Source: Ensifer adhaerens (lineage in GTDB: Bacteria > Pseudomonadota > Alphaproteobacteria > Rhizobiales > Rhizobiaceae). From it: a stretch of DNA of 64,000 nt. The position numbers and the translations under genes are program-made. Shown here in pieces: positions 35,028-43,291 of the stretch. Numbering within the stretch: the stretch's first letter is position 1; every line of letters starts with the position of its first letter. Where the stretch lies: positions 496,001 through 560,000 of the forward strand of contig NZ_JABEKT010000002.1 of assembly GCF_013283195.1 (NCBI RefSeq), in the 5' to 3' direction. A model generated the notes under the pieces. That model ran no database searches. It had not been told where the DNA came from and was given only the letters and a program-made list of their open reading frames with translations.

Positions 35028-35678
35028 ATGAACACCAATCCAGACACCGATTTCCCTGAACTCAATGCGATCGAAGCGCGCGTTCTTGGCTGCCTGATCG
35101 AGAAGAAGGAAACCACGCCTGACGTCTATCCGCTGACGCTCAACTCCCTCCACTCCGCCGCCAACCAGAAGACGGCGCGCGATCCGGTGATGGCGCTGGA
35201 ACAGGCGGATGTGCATCGGGCGCTCAACTCGCTCTCCCAGAAGGGCCTGGTTCGACAGGCCTTCGCGTCGCGCGTCGAACGCTACGAGCACCTCGCCGCC
35301 AACCGCTTTTCGCTGACCTCGCCGCAAATCGTCGTGCTCGGGCTGCTTTTGCTGCGCGGTCCGCAGACCGCCTACGAGCTCTGGTCCCGCAGCGAACGCA
35401 TGGCGCGGTTCCAGTCGGTGGAGGATCTGAAAGACAATCTCGATCTGATGATCGGGCGCCGGCCGCCGTTGATTGTGCAGCTCAACCGTGGCGCCGGCCA
35501 GCGCGAGGACCGGTTTGCGCATCTCCTGTGCGGCGAGGTCGACCAGACGGCCGTCGCCACGCCAGGTGCAGCCGCGTTTGGCGGGAACGGTCTTTCCGAA
35601 CTGGAGCAGCGCCTGCGGACTCTGGAAGAGACTGTGGCGACACTCCAGGCGGAAGTTGCTGCCCTCAGGGGACATTGA
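35028..35678 (+). CDS. yceH: YceH family protein (DUF480)
   Basis: A 216-residue DUF480/YceH protein with two winged-helix-like domains (NAIEARVLGCLIEKKETTPD near residue 15; ALNSLSQKGLVRQ near 70; PQIVVLGLLLLRGPQTAYEL near 105) and a C-terminal coiled coil (LEQRLRTLEETVATLQAEVA). The family is widespread in proteobacteria with no settled role; DNA binding is inferred from the fold. The ATG at 35028 is preceded by GAG-TGAG; a GTG at 35013 is possible. Ends at a strong convergent hairpin. Confidence 0.92.
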   Translation: MNTNPDTDFPELNAIEARVLGCLIEKKETTPDVYPLTLNSLHSAANQKTARDPVMALEQADVHRALNSLSQKGLVRQAFASRVERYEHLAANRFSLTSPQIVVLGLLLLRGPQTAYELWSRSERMARFQSVEDLKDNLDLMIGRRPPLIVQLNRGAGQREDRFAHLLCGEVDQTAVATPGAAAFGGNGLSELEQRLRTLEETVATLQAEVAALRGH

Positions 35679-35722
35679 TTGCCCGCAACAAGCAATCCGT
35701 GGCTTCGCGGGGCTGGTGCTCC

Positions 35723-35759
35723 ATGAAAATTCCGGGCGCGAAACGCCCGGAATTTTCAT
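35723..35759. terminator. Perfect 16-bp convergent hairpin
   Basis: ATGAAAATTCCGGGCG (35723-35738), loop CGAAA, CGCCCGGAATTTTCAT (35744-35759). GC core with AT flanks on both sides gives a bidirectional terminator. Its right end touches the stop codon of the small Cys-rich gene (35759-35761). Confidence 0.85.
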
Positions 35760-35920
35760 CACTTTCCGGCGGGAGCGGCCGACTGTCTTGCGGCTTCCGC
35801 TTCGCCGATCGCGGCAGCGCATTCCTCGCAGCAGACTTCCACCGTCTTGCCCCCAAGCTTGACCTTGATGCTGTTCTGATCGAGTTCGCAGTCGCAGGCT
35901 GCACAGGTTTTCTGGCTCAT
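35759..35920 (-). CDS. Small Cys-rich metal-binding-like protein, 53 aa
   Basis: A 53-residue protein that begins MSQKTCAACDCELDQNSIKV, continues with GKTVEVCCEECAAAI and has an Ala/Glu-rich end. The CxxCxC ... CCxxC arrangement resembles TRASH/YHS-type zinc or heavy-metal finger proteins, so a metal-binding or metal-handing role is plausible but unproven. AGAGGAG precedes the ATG at 35920 at proper distance, and a perfect hairpin marks its 3' end. Convergent with yceH. Easily missed because it is so short. Confidence 0.8.
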   Translation of the reverse strand: MSQKTCAACDCELDQNSIKVKLGGKTVEVCCEECAAAIGEAEAARQSAAPAGK

Positions 35921-36357
35921 CGTCTTCGTCTCCTCTTGGTTGTGGTTTCAACCATCGTAAAAGACCATTTGGAGCGGTTGCGCCGCTGTCAGATTCTTTA
36001 GCGATCTGATGCGGCTATTGCCGATCTTTCCGTCGCTCGCCACGGGGAACGTGGCTGTGTGGAGACTGGATTCATGCCCGATGCTCCAGCACAGTTCTAT
36101 GAAAAATTACCCCATAAAAGTTGATTGATTTTCATCGGCAAGACAGCCACAGTAGCGAGGTAGAGCACAGCTTGTCCGCTTCACGACAAAAATGAGCTAA
36201 GATGCGGGCGAGGCAGTATTTCGGTGCTCCGAAACGATATCGATTAAGAATTTTCCATACGAAAACAACAAACAAAAAATAGGCCCCGGCATATTTAGCC
36301 AGGGCCATTTTTTTTGTCGGGTGCGTCGTTGAGGGGCGATGGTCCCTGACGGTGCGA
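35921..36357. other. Gap of 437 bases upstream of the Cys-rich gene and downstream of asbF
   Basis: No gene is seen. The right end holds the asb operon terminator (36282-36315). The middle (about 36095-36145) is AT-rich and could be a promoter region for the Cys-rich gene. A short segment near 35965-36015 (CTGTCAGATT then TTTAGCGATC) is nearly repeated at 44990-45010 upstream of the DUF1127 gene, which may be a shared promoter element. Confidence 0.45.
36282..36315. terminator. Rho-independent terminator of the asb operon
   Basis: GGCCCCGGC (36282-36290) pairs with GCCAGGGCC (36298-36306) with one bulge each side; eight T follow on the plus strand and an A-rich run (AACAAAAAAT) precedes it, which becomes a T-run for minus-strand transcripts. 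It lies 43 bases past the asbF stop. Confidence 0.8.
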
Positions 36358-37206
36358 TCACGAAAAGTTGATTGCGCGCCGAACGGGCTCCTGTCTCTCG
36401 ATCACGCGACGCAGCTGTCGGCGATCGCGCCTGAGGATGTCGAGGCAATCATTGCCGAACCACTCCAGCGATGCATCGATTTGTTCGCCGTCAGCGATCT
36501 CCAGGAGAAGATCGACATAGTCGACCGTGCCTTCGAACAACGGCGTCATGCCGTCGCGGCTGCCGGCAGCGGCATAGACGTTCGCCGGCTCGAAGACCTG
36601 TAGATCCGACCGATCACGAACGTTCTTCAGATGGTAGTGGCGAATGTGCTGCTTCATTTGGCGGTGAACGATAATGGGGTCGTCGCCGCCTTCCCAGACG
36701 TGCAGCGTATCGAAATTGATGGCAAAGGCTGGGTGATCGACCTCCTCGATCAGGCGCAATGTCGAGGCGGCGGTATCGGCCAGCGTCTTCGGATGCGTCT
36801 CGACCAGCAGCCGAATGCCATAGCCCGCGATGATCGCACATATCTCCTTCAGCCGGTCAACGATCAATTGTCGCTCTTCTTCGCAGACGGAGAGACTGCC
36901 GCGATTGCCGGCGAAGGTGCGGATCTTGCGGGTTCGCCAACGGCGGGCGAGCCTGCACAGCTCGACGGTCTTGTGCCTGAGCGTTTCCGGGTCGCCATCG
37001 AGTGGCAGATAGTCGCTGAGCATCGGCACCTTCAATCCGAACGTATCAAGCCAATCGGCATTGCGGTCGGGTTGTTGCGCCAGGTTGCGCGCATGCGCGC
37101 CCCAAAGCTCGATGCCCTGGAAATCGTTGGATTGCGCCCAGGCGGCGATTTCGCCAAGCGACATCAGATGATGACGGAACGTGATCGTGCACAGCGAGAT
37201 GTTCAT
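36358..37206 (-). CDS. asbF: 3-dehydroshikimate dehydratase, petrobactin-type (AsbF)
   Basis: A 282-residue xylose-isomerase-like TIM barrel. AsbF dehydrates 3-dehydroshikimate to 3,4-dihydroxybenzoate, the aryl unit of petrobactin. Likely metal ligands, by position in the barrel, are Glu136 (LLVETHPKTL), Asp166 (AINFDTLHVW), His192 (IRHYHLKNV) and Glu248 (ASLEWFGND); length matches the Bacillus protein (about 280). The ATG at 37206 overlaps the asbDE stop by 4 bases (ATGA). Last gene of the operon, followed by a terminator. A generic sugar isomerase would be the alternative without the operon context. Confidence 0.88.
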   Translation of the reverse strand: MNISLCTITFRHHLMSLGEIAAWAQSNDFQGIELWGAHARNLAQQPDRNADWLDTFGLKVPMLSDYLPLDGDPETLRHKTVELCRLARRWRTRKIRTFAGNRGSLSVCEEERQLIVDRLKEICAIIAGYGIRLLVETHPKTLADTAASTLRLIEEVDHPAFAINFDTLHVWEGGDDPIIVHRQMKQHIRHYHLKNVRDRSDLQVFEPANVYAAAGSRDGMTPLFEGTVDYVDLLLEIADGEQIDASLEWFGNDCLDILRRDRRQLRRVIERQEPVRRAINFS

Positions 37207-38513
37207 CGCGCAACCCTCTTGAGCATGGGAGCGTCAGCAGGAATGTTCTGGTCGCACCAGAGATCGAAGATTTCCGCTAGCTTGCCTTTCAGCTTCGCCT
37301 CGATCCGGTCGGCTTCAGCCAGCCGCTCGAAAACCGGGGCGACCAATGCGCGCTCACCGGTGTGGCTCAGCTTCATGCAGTCGTAATGCAGCGTCTTCAG
37401 CGCCTGAACGAGTGCCTCGATCTCGTCGCACCAACCTTCGAATTCGCGCGCCGGCAGCTTCAAGGCGCGCCAGAAGAAGGCAAAGCCGTGCTCGTAGGCA
37501 TATTTGCGGATGGTGATGACGGGCAGTTCGCGCACGGCCGCCGCCAGATCGGAAAGACCGATGCCGCCGCGTCCTTCCAGATGGGCGGTGACGATCTGAT
37601 GCATGCTGTCGACCAGCGGATTGTTGTCCCTGATGAAGCACGCCTCGAAGAAAGCCTTGAGGTCTTCAGCGGCCGGCGCGTGCGCCTCGGCATTGTCGAA
37701 CACATAGCCGCCGCCGACGGTCGGCTGCATGACCGCATGGATCACCTTGTCGCGCGTGATCTCGCCTTCCCAGCGATAATCGGGGTCGTGCACGAACCAG
37801 GTATCCGGATCGACGGTTTCCTGCAGCATGAGGTAATGCGGGAAGGGGTTCTGGTTGAACTTGTTCTCGCGCTCCGGCAGGTGGAACATGTCGAGCATGA
37901 CCATGACGGAGCCGGTGTCCGGGCGCCGACGGACGAGATCGAGCATAACCGCGAGGTTGTCGCTCTTGCTGATGTCGGGGTCGTACCACTCGCGGACGGT
38001 GACGCCGTAGAGCCGCTGAAACCACGCACGGAAGAATTCCTGGCTAATTTCGGGTGCGTGATAGAGCAGCTGGAAGCGGTCGCTGAGCGCGAATTTCGCG
38101 TCCCAGACACCGAAGTAGAACGGCCGGTGGTCGAGGCCCCGGCGCTTCAGCCCGTCGCAGACGCAGCTGACGAAGCAATGCACCTTGATGTCATAATAGG
38201 CTTCACCGTGCACCCCTTCGTCGGTCGTACCGCCGGTCATCGGAAACGACGGGATGACTGTCGCTGCCGCCTTCGGCTGGTAGAGGGCGACGAGGTCGGC
38301 GACCGTCTGCACGTCCTGGCGCGCGATCGCCTCTTCGGGAACGCTCAGCCCGTATTCCAGCTCCAGATTGAGAAAGATCTGCAGGATCAGCACTGAATCC
38401 AGATAGAGATCCTCGTTGAGACGCGCTTCCGGACCGAAGCCGTCGAGATGCGGATGCATCATGTGATCGCTGAGGACCGTATGGATTGCTTCCAGGGTTT
38501 CTTCGCTGGTCAT
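37203..38513 (-). CDS. asbDE: Fused aryl carrier protein and dihydroxybenzoyl transferase (AsbD-AsbE)
   Basis: A 436-residue protein that joins two petrobactin functions. Residues 1-85 are an acyl carrier domain: FGPEARLNEDLYLDSVLILQ holds the phosphopantetheine Ser40 (DS motif). Residues about 95-436 resemble AsbE, which moves 3,4-dihydroxybenzoate from the carrier to spermidine/citrate arms (VHCFVSCVCDGLKRRGLDHRP, MLDMFHLPERENKFNQNPFP, WFVHDPDYRWEG). In Bacillus these are two proteins of about 91 and 327 residues, whose sum fits this length. The ATG at 38513 has GGAG upstream and overlaps asbC by 4 bases; the stop overlaps asbF by 4. No frameshift is needed, so the fusion is real in this sequence. 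Confidence 0.85.
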   Translation of the reverse strand: MTSEETLEAIHTVLSDHMMHPHLDGFGPEARLNEDLYLDSVLILQIFLNLELEYGLSVPEEAIARQDVQTVADLVALYQPKAAATVIPSFPMTGGTTDEGVHGEAYYDIKVHCFVSCVCDGLKRRGLDHRPFYFGVWDAKFALSDRFQLLYHAPEISQEFFRAWFQRLYGVTVREWYDPDISKSDNLAVMLDLVRRRPDTGSVMVMLDMFHLPERENKFNQNPFPHYLMLQETVDPDTWFVHDPDYRWEGEITRDKVIHAVMQPTVGGGYVFDNAEAHAPAAEDLKAFFEACFIRDNNPLVDSMHQIVTAHLEGRGGIGLSDLAAAVRELPVITIRKYAYEHGFAFFWRALKLPAREFEGWCDEIEALVQALKTLHYDCMKLSHTGERALVAPVFERLAEADRIEAKLKGKLAEIFDLWCDQNIPADAPMLKRVAR

Positions 38514-39790
38514 GATGCTGCTCCGGCGATTGTTTTGCTGAACTCGCCGGCGGCGTGCCGGGCGGCAACCTCGCGGCGGCTGATCTTGCCATTGGCCTGG
38601 CGCGGGATGGCATCGACCTGGCGGATGTCCATCGGCAACTGATGGCTGGCGAGGTGCTTGTTGCACCATTCGCGGATCGCCTGCGGTGCCACGGTTTCTT
38701 CTGCACTGAACAGAAGCGCGACACGTTCGCCGGCGAAGCGGTCGCCGATGCGGAAGGCAACGGCATCGGAAACCTCGGGCATCGCCATCACCGCATCTTC
38801 AACGTCGCGGGGATAGACGTTGAGACCGGAGACATTGATCATGTCGTCCATGCGCGACACGAAGACCAGCATGCCGTCACCGCGGCGATAGCCGAGGTCG
38901 CGGGTGTGGATGGCGATGCCGTCGTCCTTGGTCACCACGATTTCGCCGGTATCCTCGGCGCTGCTGCCAGTCTGTGGCAGAAGATGCGGCAGCACGAACC
39001 CCATGTCGCCGGCGGCGGTCACGTCAGGATTGATGGCGATGCATCCGGCTTCCGAGCAGCCATATTGCTGGAACATGTGCCGGCTCTTCGCCCGGATCTG
39101 GGCAAACCATGGGTCCGGCAGAAGCGTGCCGGATGTCATCGTCGCGTGGATCTGTTCGCCCTCCGGCAGGAGCCGGGCCAGCGTGTGCAGGATCGCCGGC
39201 GAGGAATAGAGCAGTGGTCGCTCTGTTTCGCGCAGGATCTTCAGGAGGTATTTCGGATTGGCGGTGTTGACGACGACGGGCGTCTGGCCGCGCTTCAGCG
39301 CCACAAGGATGCCGCAGATCAAGCCATAGGAATGGGTAGTCGGGCAGGCGACGATCGGGGTCATGTCCACCGGCTCGCGGAAGGCGGTGATATAGCTTTC
39401 GATCTCGGCGTCGATGTCCTGCCAGGTTCGCGCCACACATTTCGGCGCGCCGGTCGTGCCGGAACTCATCTGCAGCAGCGTACCGACGGGCGAGACGTTC
39501 GCCGGCCGTTCCAGCACTTCCGCCGTCAGGCTGTTGTAGAACAGCCGGTCGCAACCGGCACCGATCGCCAGCTTGCGTGCTGCGGCATAGGGCGTGCCCG
39601 GATGGATCGGCAAGACGCTGGCGCCGGCCTTGCGGATGGCGAAGAACAGCGCCAGCCAGTCGGCGGGCTCTGTAAAGCAGACCGCATAGCGACCGTCGTC
39701 GCGGTCTTTCAGGCCGATCTGTCCGGCAAGCCGTGCGGATGTCTCGTCGAAATAGGCGCGGTCATAGAGCCTGTCGTCGATGCGGATCAT
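38510..39790 (-). CDS. asbC: 3,4-dihydroxybenzoate-AMP ligase (AsbC)
   Basis: A 426-residue adenylate-forming enzyme that activates 3,4-dihydroxybenzoate and loads it on the carrier domain. Motifs: P-loop LLQMSSGTTGAPK (about residue 105), PTTHSYGL, YGCSEAG, VSRMDDMINVSGLNVYP and catalytic Lys in RQANGKISRRE. It is shorter than typical NRPS-type ligases (about 540), as AsbC is. AAGGAG precedes the ATG at 39790, which overlaps the asbB stop by 4 bases (ATGA). Confidence 0.88.
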   Translation of the reverse strand: MIRIDDRLYDRAYFDETSARLAGQIGLKDRDDGRYAVCFTEPADWLALFFAIRKAGASVLPIHPGTPYAAARKLAIGAGCDRLFYNSLTAEVLERPANVSPVGTLLQMSSGTTGAPKCVARTWQDIDAEIESYITAFREPVDMTPIVACPTTHSYGLICGILVALKRGQTPVVVNTANPKYLLKILRETERPLLYSSPAILHTLARLLPEGEQIHATMTSGTLLPDPWFAQIRAKSRHMFQQYGCSEAGCIAINPDVTAAGDMGFVLPHLLPQTGSSAEDTGEIVVTKDDGIAIHTRDLGYRRGDGMLVFVSRMDDMINVSGLNVYPRDVEDAVMAMPEVSDAVAFRIGDRFAGERVALLFSAEETVAPQAIREWCNKHLASHQLPMDIRQVDAIPRQANGKISRREVAARHAAGEFSKTIAGAAS

Positions 39791-41523
39791 GGCTTTCTCC
39801 TTCGTTGAAGTCTGTCCGCGGCGAGCGCATTGGGCACCACGTGGTGGTACTCCGGCTTGCGTGCGAGAAGCTTCCTCGTCATCAGGGATTCGGTGATGAT
39901 TTCGGGCCTGTCGTGGCCGAGCTGCGCCTGCCTGGCAGCCATGCCGTACCTGTGCGGGTAGGATGACAGCAGGTTTTCGACCCGCTGCCAGAACAGCGGT
40001 TCACCAAGGGCGTAGCAATGGGCGAGAAGGTGGCTGACTTCGCTCAAGTTGTAGACGAACAGGGTGTCCATCACCAGTTCGCGCAGGGAATCCAGGTTGT
40101 CCGTCCAGTAGAACTGGTCGGGCTCGGCGTCGCGGTAGGACGGATGCAGGGATGAAAAATCCGGTGCCTTTTCCGGTTCGCGCAAGAAGTCCGGCGAAAA
40201 TTCGATGCTCTCGTGAAAATCCCGCAGGATCAGCCGCACCGGCCAGCCGTCGCGGTGGACGAGCAGCATGTTCTGACCATGGGCCTCGACGGCGATGCCG
40301 TGATGGACGAGCAGATGCCAGACCGGCAGGACGGCGACCTCGAGCAGCCGGTTGAGCCATGGCATCAGCCCGAAGCGCCTGATCCAGTCGTCGGCAAAGG
40401 GCCGTCCGTCGGTCTCCACCATCATCAGCGCGGTGAAGGGAATGACGGCTTCTCCGGCTTTGAGCGTCGCCTCCGCGCTCTCGCGCCAGATTGCGCCCAC
40501 TTGGCCCGCCAGCGGTTCATCGGCATCGGCGATGATCCCGGCATATTCCTGCAGGATGGTCAGCGGATAGTCGTCCCGAAACACTGGGTCTGAAGCGACG
40601 ATCTCGCCAATCCAGTGTGAGATGACCGGCGCCGTGCACACCGAGTGCGGTTCGAGGATGCGCCGCGAGGATGTGTTGACGATGTTGAGCGGCAGCTTGA
40701 TGCTGGCCGCCAGCGGTCGATCCCGGTTGAGCAAGGAGCGTACCGATTGCGTGGCCGTATAGCGGTCGCCGGCAGGGCCAATGCAATGGGCCTCGCCGGC
40801 TGCGATCCAGCCGGAGGCGAGCGTCTCGCCCAGATTGCGCCATTGCCAGGGATGCAGCGGCACCAGCCCGTAATCCTCAGTGGAGGCGCCGAGCTGTTCT
40901 CGCATGCCCTGGAAATGCGCCCAGGTTTCCGCGCCAAGTTCGGTGCGCCAGAACGCTTCCTCGCTGTCGGGTAGGGCCTGGCGCAGATGGCGGCGGGCGA
41001 TAAGCAGCCAGACGAGCTGGAACGGCTGGCTGGCCTCCGGGCCGAAGAGTGCGTGGTCGGCGAATGAGAAGCCAGTGCGCGCCTTGTAGCAGGGATGATA
41101 GGGATGCCCCTCGTCGATGGCGCCTTCGAGCTCGGCGAAATCCATCTCCCGGCGGGGACCGGTGACTAGATGGCGGTCGTTCCACTCGGAAAAGGCAATC
41201 GTCTGCTTCATCTCGTTCAAGAGCTTGGCCCGGGTGATGCCGGTGCCGGGCAGGGAGGAAACCACAAGCGAGAGTGACGCCTCGTTCCAGTTTCCGTCGC
41301 TTTCCCGCATTTGCACTGATCCCGGCAACGGCCAAATTCGCCCGAATGCACCGAGGATGGCGTCGCACCGAAAGTCGTGATCGACGAGCGTCCAGCGAAA
41401 ATGCGTGGTGCCGTCGCCGTCACTTCGATGTGCGTCGACGATACCTTCGAACAAGAGGGCGGCGATCAACTGGCGAAGCACCCGGTCATCGGGGCGTCCC
41501 TTGATATCAAGAGGCAATGGCAT
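39787..41523 (-). CDS. asbB: NIS siderophore synthetase, AsbB-type (IucA/IucC family)
   Basis: A 578-residue IucA/IucC family NRPS-independent synthetase. ATP/citrate motifs: DEGHPYHPCYKARTGFS (about residue 137), VPLHPWQWRN, ATQSVRSLLNRDRP, LPLNIVNTSSRR and EAHGQNMLLVHRDG. In petrobactin assembly AsbB adds the second spermidine-type amine to the citrate core. AGGA precedes the ATG at 41523; it overlaps the asbA end by 17 bases. Second of two tandem NIS synthetases, as in Bacillus asb. On sequence alone it could be any NIS synthetase. Confidence 0.9.
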   Translation of the reverse strand: MPLPLDIKGRPDDRVLRQLIAALLFEGIVDAHRSDGDGTTHFRWTLVDHDFRCDAILGAFGRIWPLPGSVQMRESDGNWNEASLSLVVSSLPGTGITRAKLLNEMKQTIAFSEWNDRHLVTGPRREMDFAELEGAIDEGHPYHPCYKARTGFSFADHALFGPEASQPFQLVWLLIARRHLRQALPDSEEAFWRTELGAETWAHFQGMREQLGASTEDYGLVPLHPWQWRNLGETLASGWIAAGEAHCIGPAGDRYTATQSVRSLLNRDRPLAASIKLPLNIVNTSSRRILEPHSVCTAPVISHWIGEIVASDPVFRDDYPLTILQEYAGIIADADEPLAGQVGAIWRESAEATLKAGEAVIPFTALMMVETDGRPFADDWIRRFGLMPWLNRLLEVAVLPVWHLLVHHGIAVEAHGQNMLLVHRDGWPVRLILRDFHESIEFSPDFLREPEKAPDFSSLHPSYRDAEPDQFYWTDNLDSLRELVMDTLFVYNLSEVSHLLAHCYALGEPLFWQRVENLLSSYPHRYGMAARQAQLGHDRPEIITESLMTRKLLARKPEYHHVVPNALAADRLQRRRKP

Positions 41524-43291
41524 GGGTTGTCCTTGCTGCCGTCAGTGCCGCCGGCGCCCGCAATGGGTTGGCAACGGGGCGATAGAGGATCGGCGCGTGG
41601 TCGGATTGCAGTTCGTCGACATTGAACAGCCGGGTGGTCAGGTTGGCCTTGGATGCGATCGTCGGCAGGTCCAGCACGTGCCTTGCGAAGTCGCGTCCAG
41701 CGCCAGTCATCGAAAGCGCGCACTGCTCCAGGTGGTTGCGCAGCATCCGCAGCAGCGCACCTTCGTCGCAAAGCCCGTCATGGCCCATGCGGCTGATGAC
41801 GGAAAAGACCTGATTGACAATGAGATAATAGGCGAAGCGGTCGCGGATTTCGCTTTCGGGGAAGTAGAGTGACGGGATCGTCTCGGTTTCCGGAACGTGG
41901 GCCGATAGCAGGCTGCGATAGCGCTCGGAGAGATAAAAACCCTGATTGTCGCGATAGTAGCTGACGGCGGGGTAGCCGGCGCCGACGTCGAGCAGGCTGT
42001 TTTGCTGGTGCGCCTCGAGCGCGATGCCATAGTCGTCGTAGAGGCGGATCAGCGGTTCGACGGCGCAATCGAGATAGCGCTGGAACCAGGCGGTGCTGAC
42101 GTCGGCAACGGCTTCTCCGTCGCGGATCGAAAGCATGCGCAGGAGCGTCTCAAGCCTCGATTGCGTTTCCGGAAGCGGGTCGGCCGTCAGCGCCGCCACG
42201 GTTATGACGCCCTGCCCCCTGCCGTGGGTGAAGGGGTTTTCACGCAGGATGACTTCAAAGCCACTCTCGCTTTCACCCGGCAGATCGAGCGTGACATAGG
42301 CTGGATCCTGGATGATGCGGAAATTGGCCGAGCGCCCGGCAAAACCGATGCGGTCGATCAGCCGGGCCATGGCGACGCCGGCTTCCAGCTCCTGCATGCG
42401 GTTGAGGCGGACGGAATTGGTGATGCGAACCGGCAGCGAGAATTTCAGCATCCAGTCTTCGTTCGCGCCATAGACGGTACGGACGGAGGACGTGGCGCTG
42501 AAGGGGGAACCCGCCGGGCCGAGGTGACGCAGGATGCCGGCGTGCTGCATCGCCTGAATGCGCGGGTCGAGGAGCAGGGCTTCCGCCTGGAGCGGGTGCA
42601 TCGGCAACAGGCATTCGTCACCGGCAAGGCCGAGATCTGCCGCATCGAGGCTGGACAGGGAGCGCACGATGTCCGGCGCCTCTATCGGGCGCGAGGACGC
42701 GTGGCGGACATGGGCCGTCTTCGCCGCGAAATACTGCAGCCTGAACTGGCCACGCAGTTCCGGCGCGTAGCTCTCCTGCTGCCAGTAGCTCATGCCCTGT
42801 CGGCTCTTCGGCGTCGGGTGCAACCAGTGCCCGAAGACGAGCGACTGCTCGGCCTCGAGAAAATCATCGACGCCTTCTTGAGTGGGCATCGTCCTGTCGA
42901 GGTAGAGTGCCGTCTGCTGGTAGCTTTCGAGCACGCGGATCAGGAGCTCGAGTTCGAAGCCGCGCAGCGCATCCGTCAGGCCGCCATCGTCCTGGCGATA
43001 GGCGGCCTGGACCAACATATGAAGGGCGGACATCAGCTCGATCGGCCGCCACGACGGTTCGGAGACATGGCGCCCCCAGGCCCTGCCGAAGTGAAGCGGG
43101 CCGCAAAGAGACGATGATGTGACCTCGACACGCAGCATCATTTGCTGGCGGGGAAGCGACCATTCGATGCTGTCGCAGGCGCCGCCAGCGGTCCGGTGCA
43201 TCACCGGCACGCCGGGATTGACCTCGCGGAGGTAGCAGTTGGCGAAGCTTTGAAATGTCGCAGTTTCTGCGATTTGCCTAGACGATTTCAT
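41507..43291 (-). CDS. asbA: NIS siderophore synthetase, AsbA-type (IucA/IucC family)
   Basis: A 594-residue IucA/IucC synthetase that would condense citrate with spermidine in the first assembly step. The N-terminus, MKSSRQIAETATFQSFANCY, strongly recalls AsbA. Family motifs: VFGHWLHPTPKSRQG, LLPMHPLQAEALL, ATSSVRTVYGA, LKFSLPVRITNSVR and EAHQQNSLLDV. GAGGA lies 9 bases before the ATG at 43291; upstream sequence lacks family similarity. First gene of the asb operon, 542 bases after an AraC gene. Whether spermidine or homospermidine (common in rhizobia) is the amine cannot be read here. Confidence 0.9.
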   Translation of the reverse strand: MKSSRQIAETATFQSFANCYLREVNPGVPVMHRTAGGACDSIEWSLPRQQMMLRVEVTSSSLCGPLHFGRAWGRHVSEPSWRPIELMSALHMLVQAAYRQDDGGLTDALRGFELELLIRVLESYQQTALYLDRTMPTQEGVDDFLEAEQSLVFGHWLHPTPKSRQGMSYWQQESYAPELRGQFRLQYFAAKTAHVRHASSRPIEAPDIVRSLSSLDAADLGLAGDECLLPMHPLQAEALLLDPRIQAMQHAGILRHLGPAGSPFSATSSVRTVYGANEDWMLKFSLPVRITNSVRLNRMQELEAGVAMARLIDRIGFAGRSANFRIIQDPAYVTLDLPGESESGFEVILRENPFTHGRGQGVITVAALTADPLPETQSRLETLLRMLSIRDGEAVADVSTAWFQRYLDCAVEPLIRLYDDYGIALEAHQQNSLLDVGAGYPAVSYYRDNQGFYLSERYRSLLSAHVPETETIPSLYFPESEIRDRFAYYLIVNQVFSVISRMGHDGLCDEGALLRMLRNHLEQCALSMTGAGRDFARHVLDLPTIASKANLTTRLFNVDELQSDHAPILYRPVANPLRAPAALTAARTTHAIAS

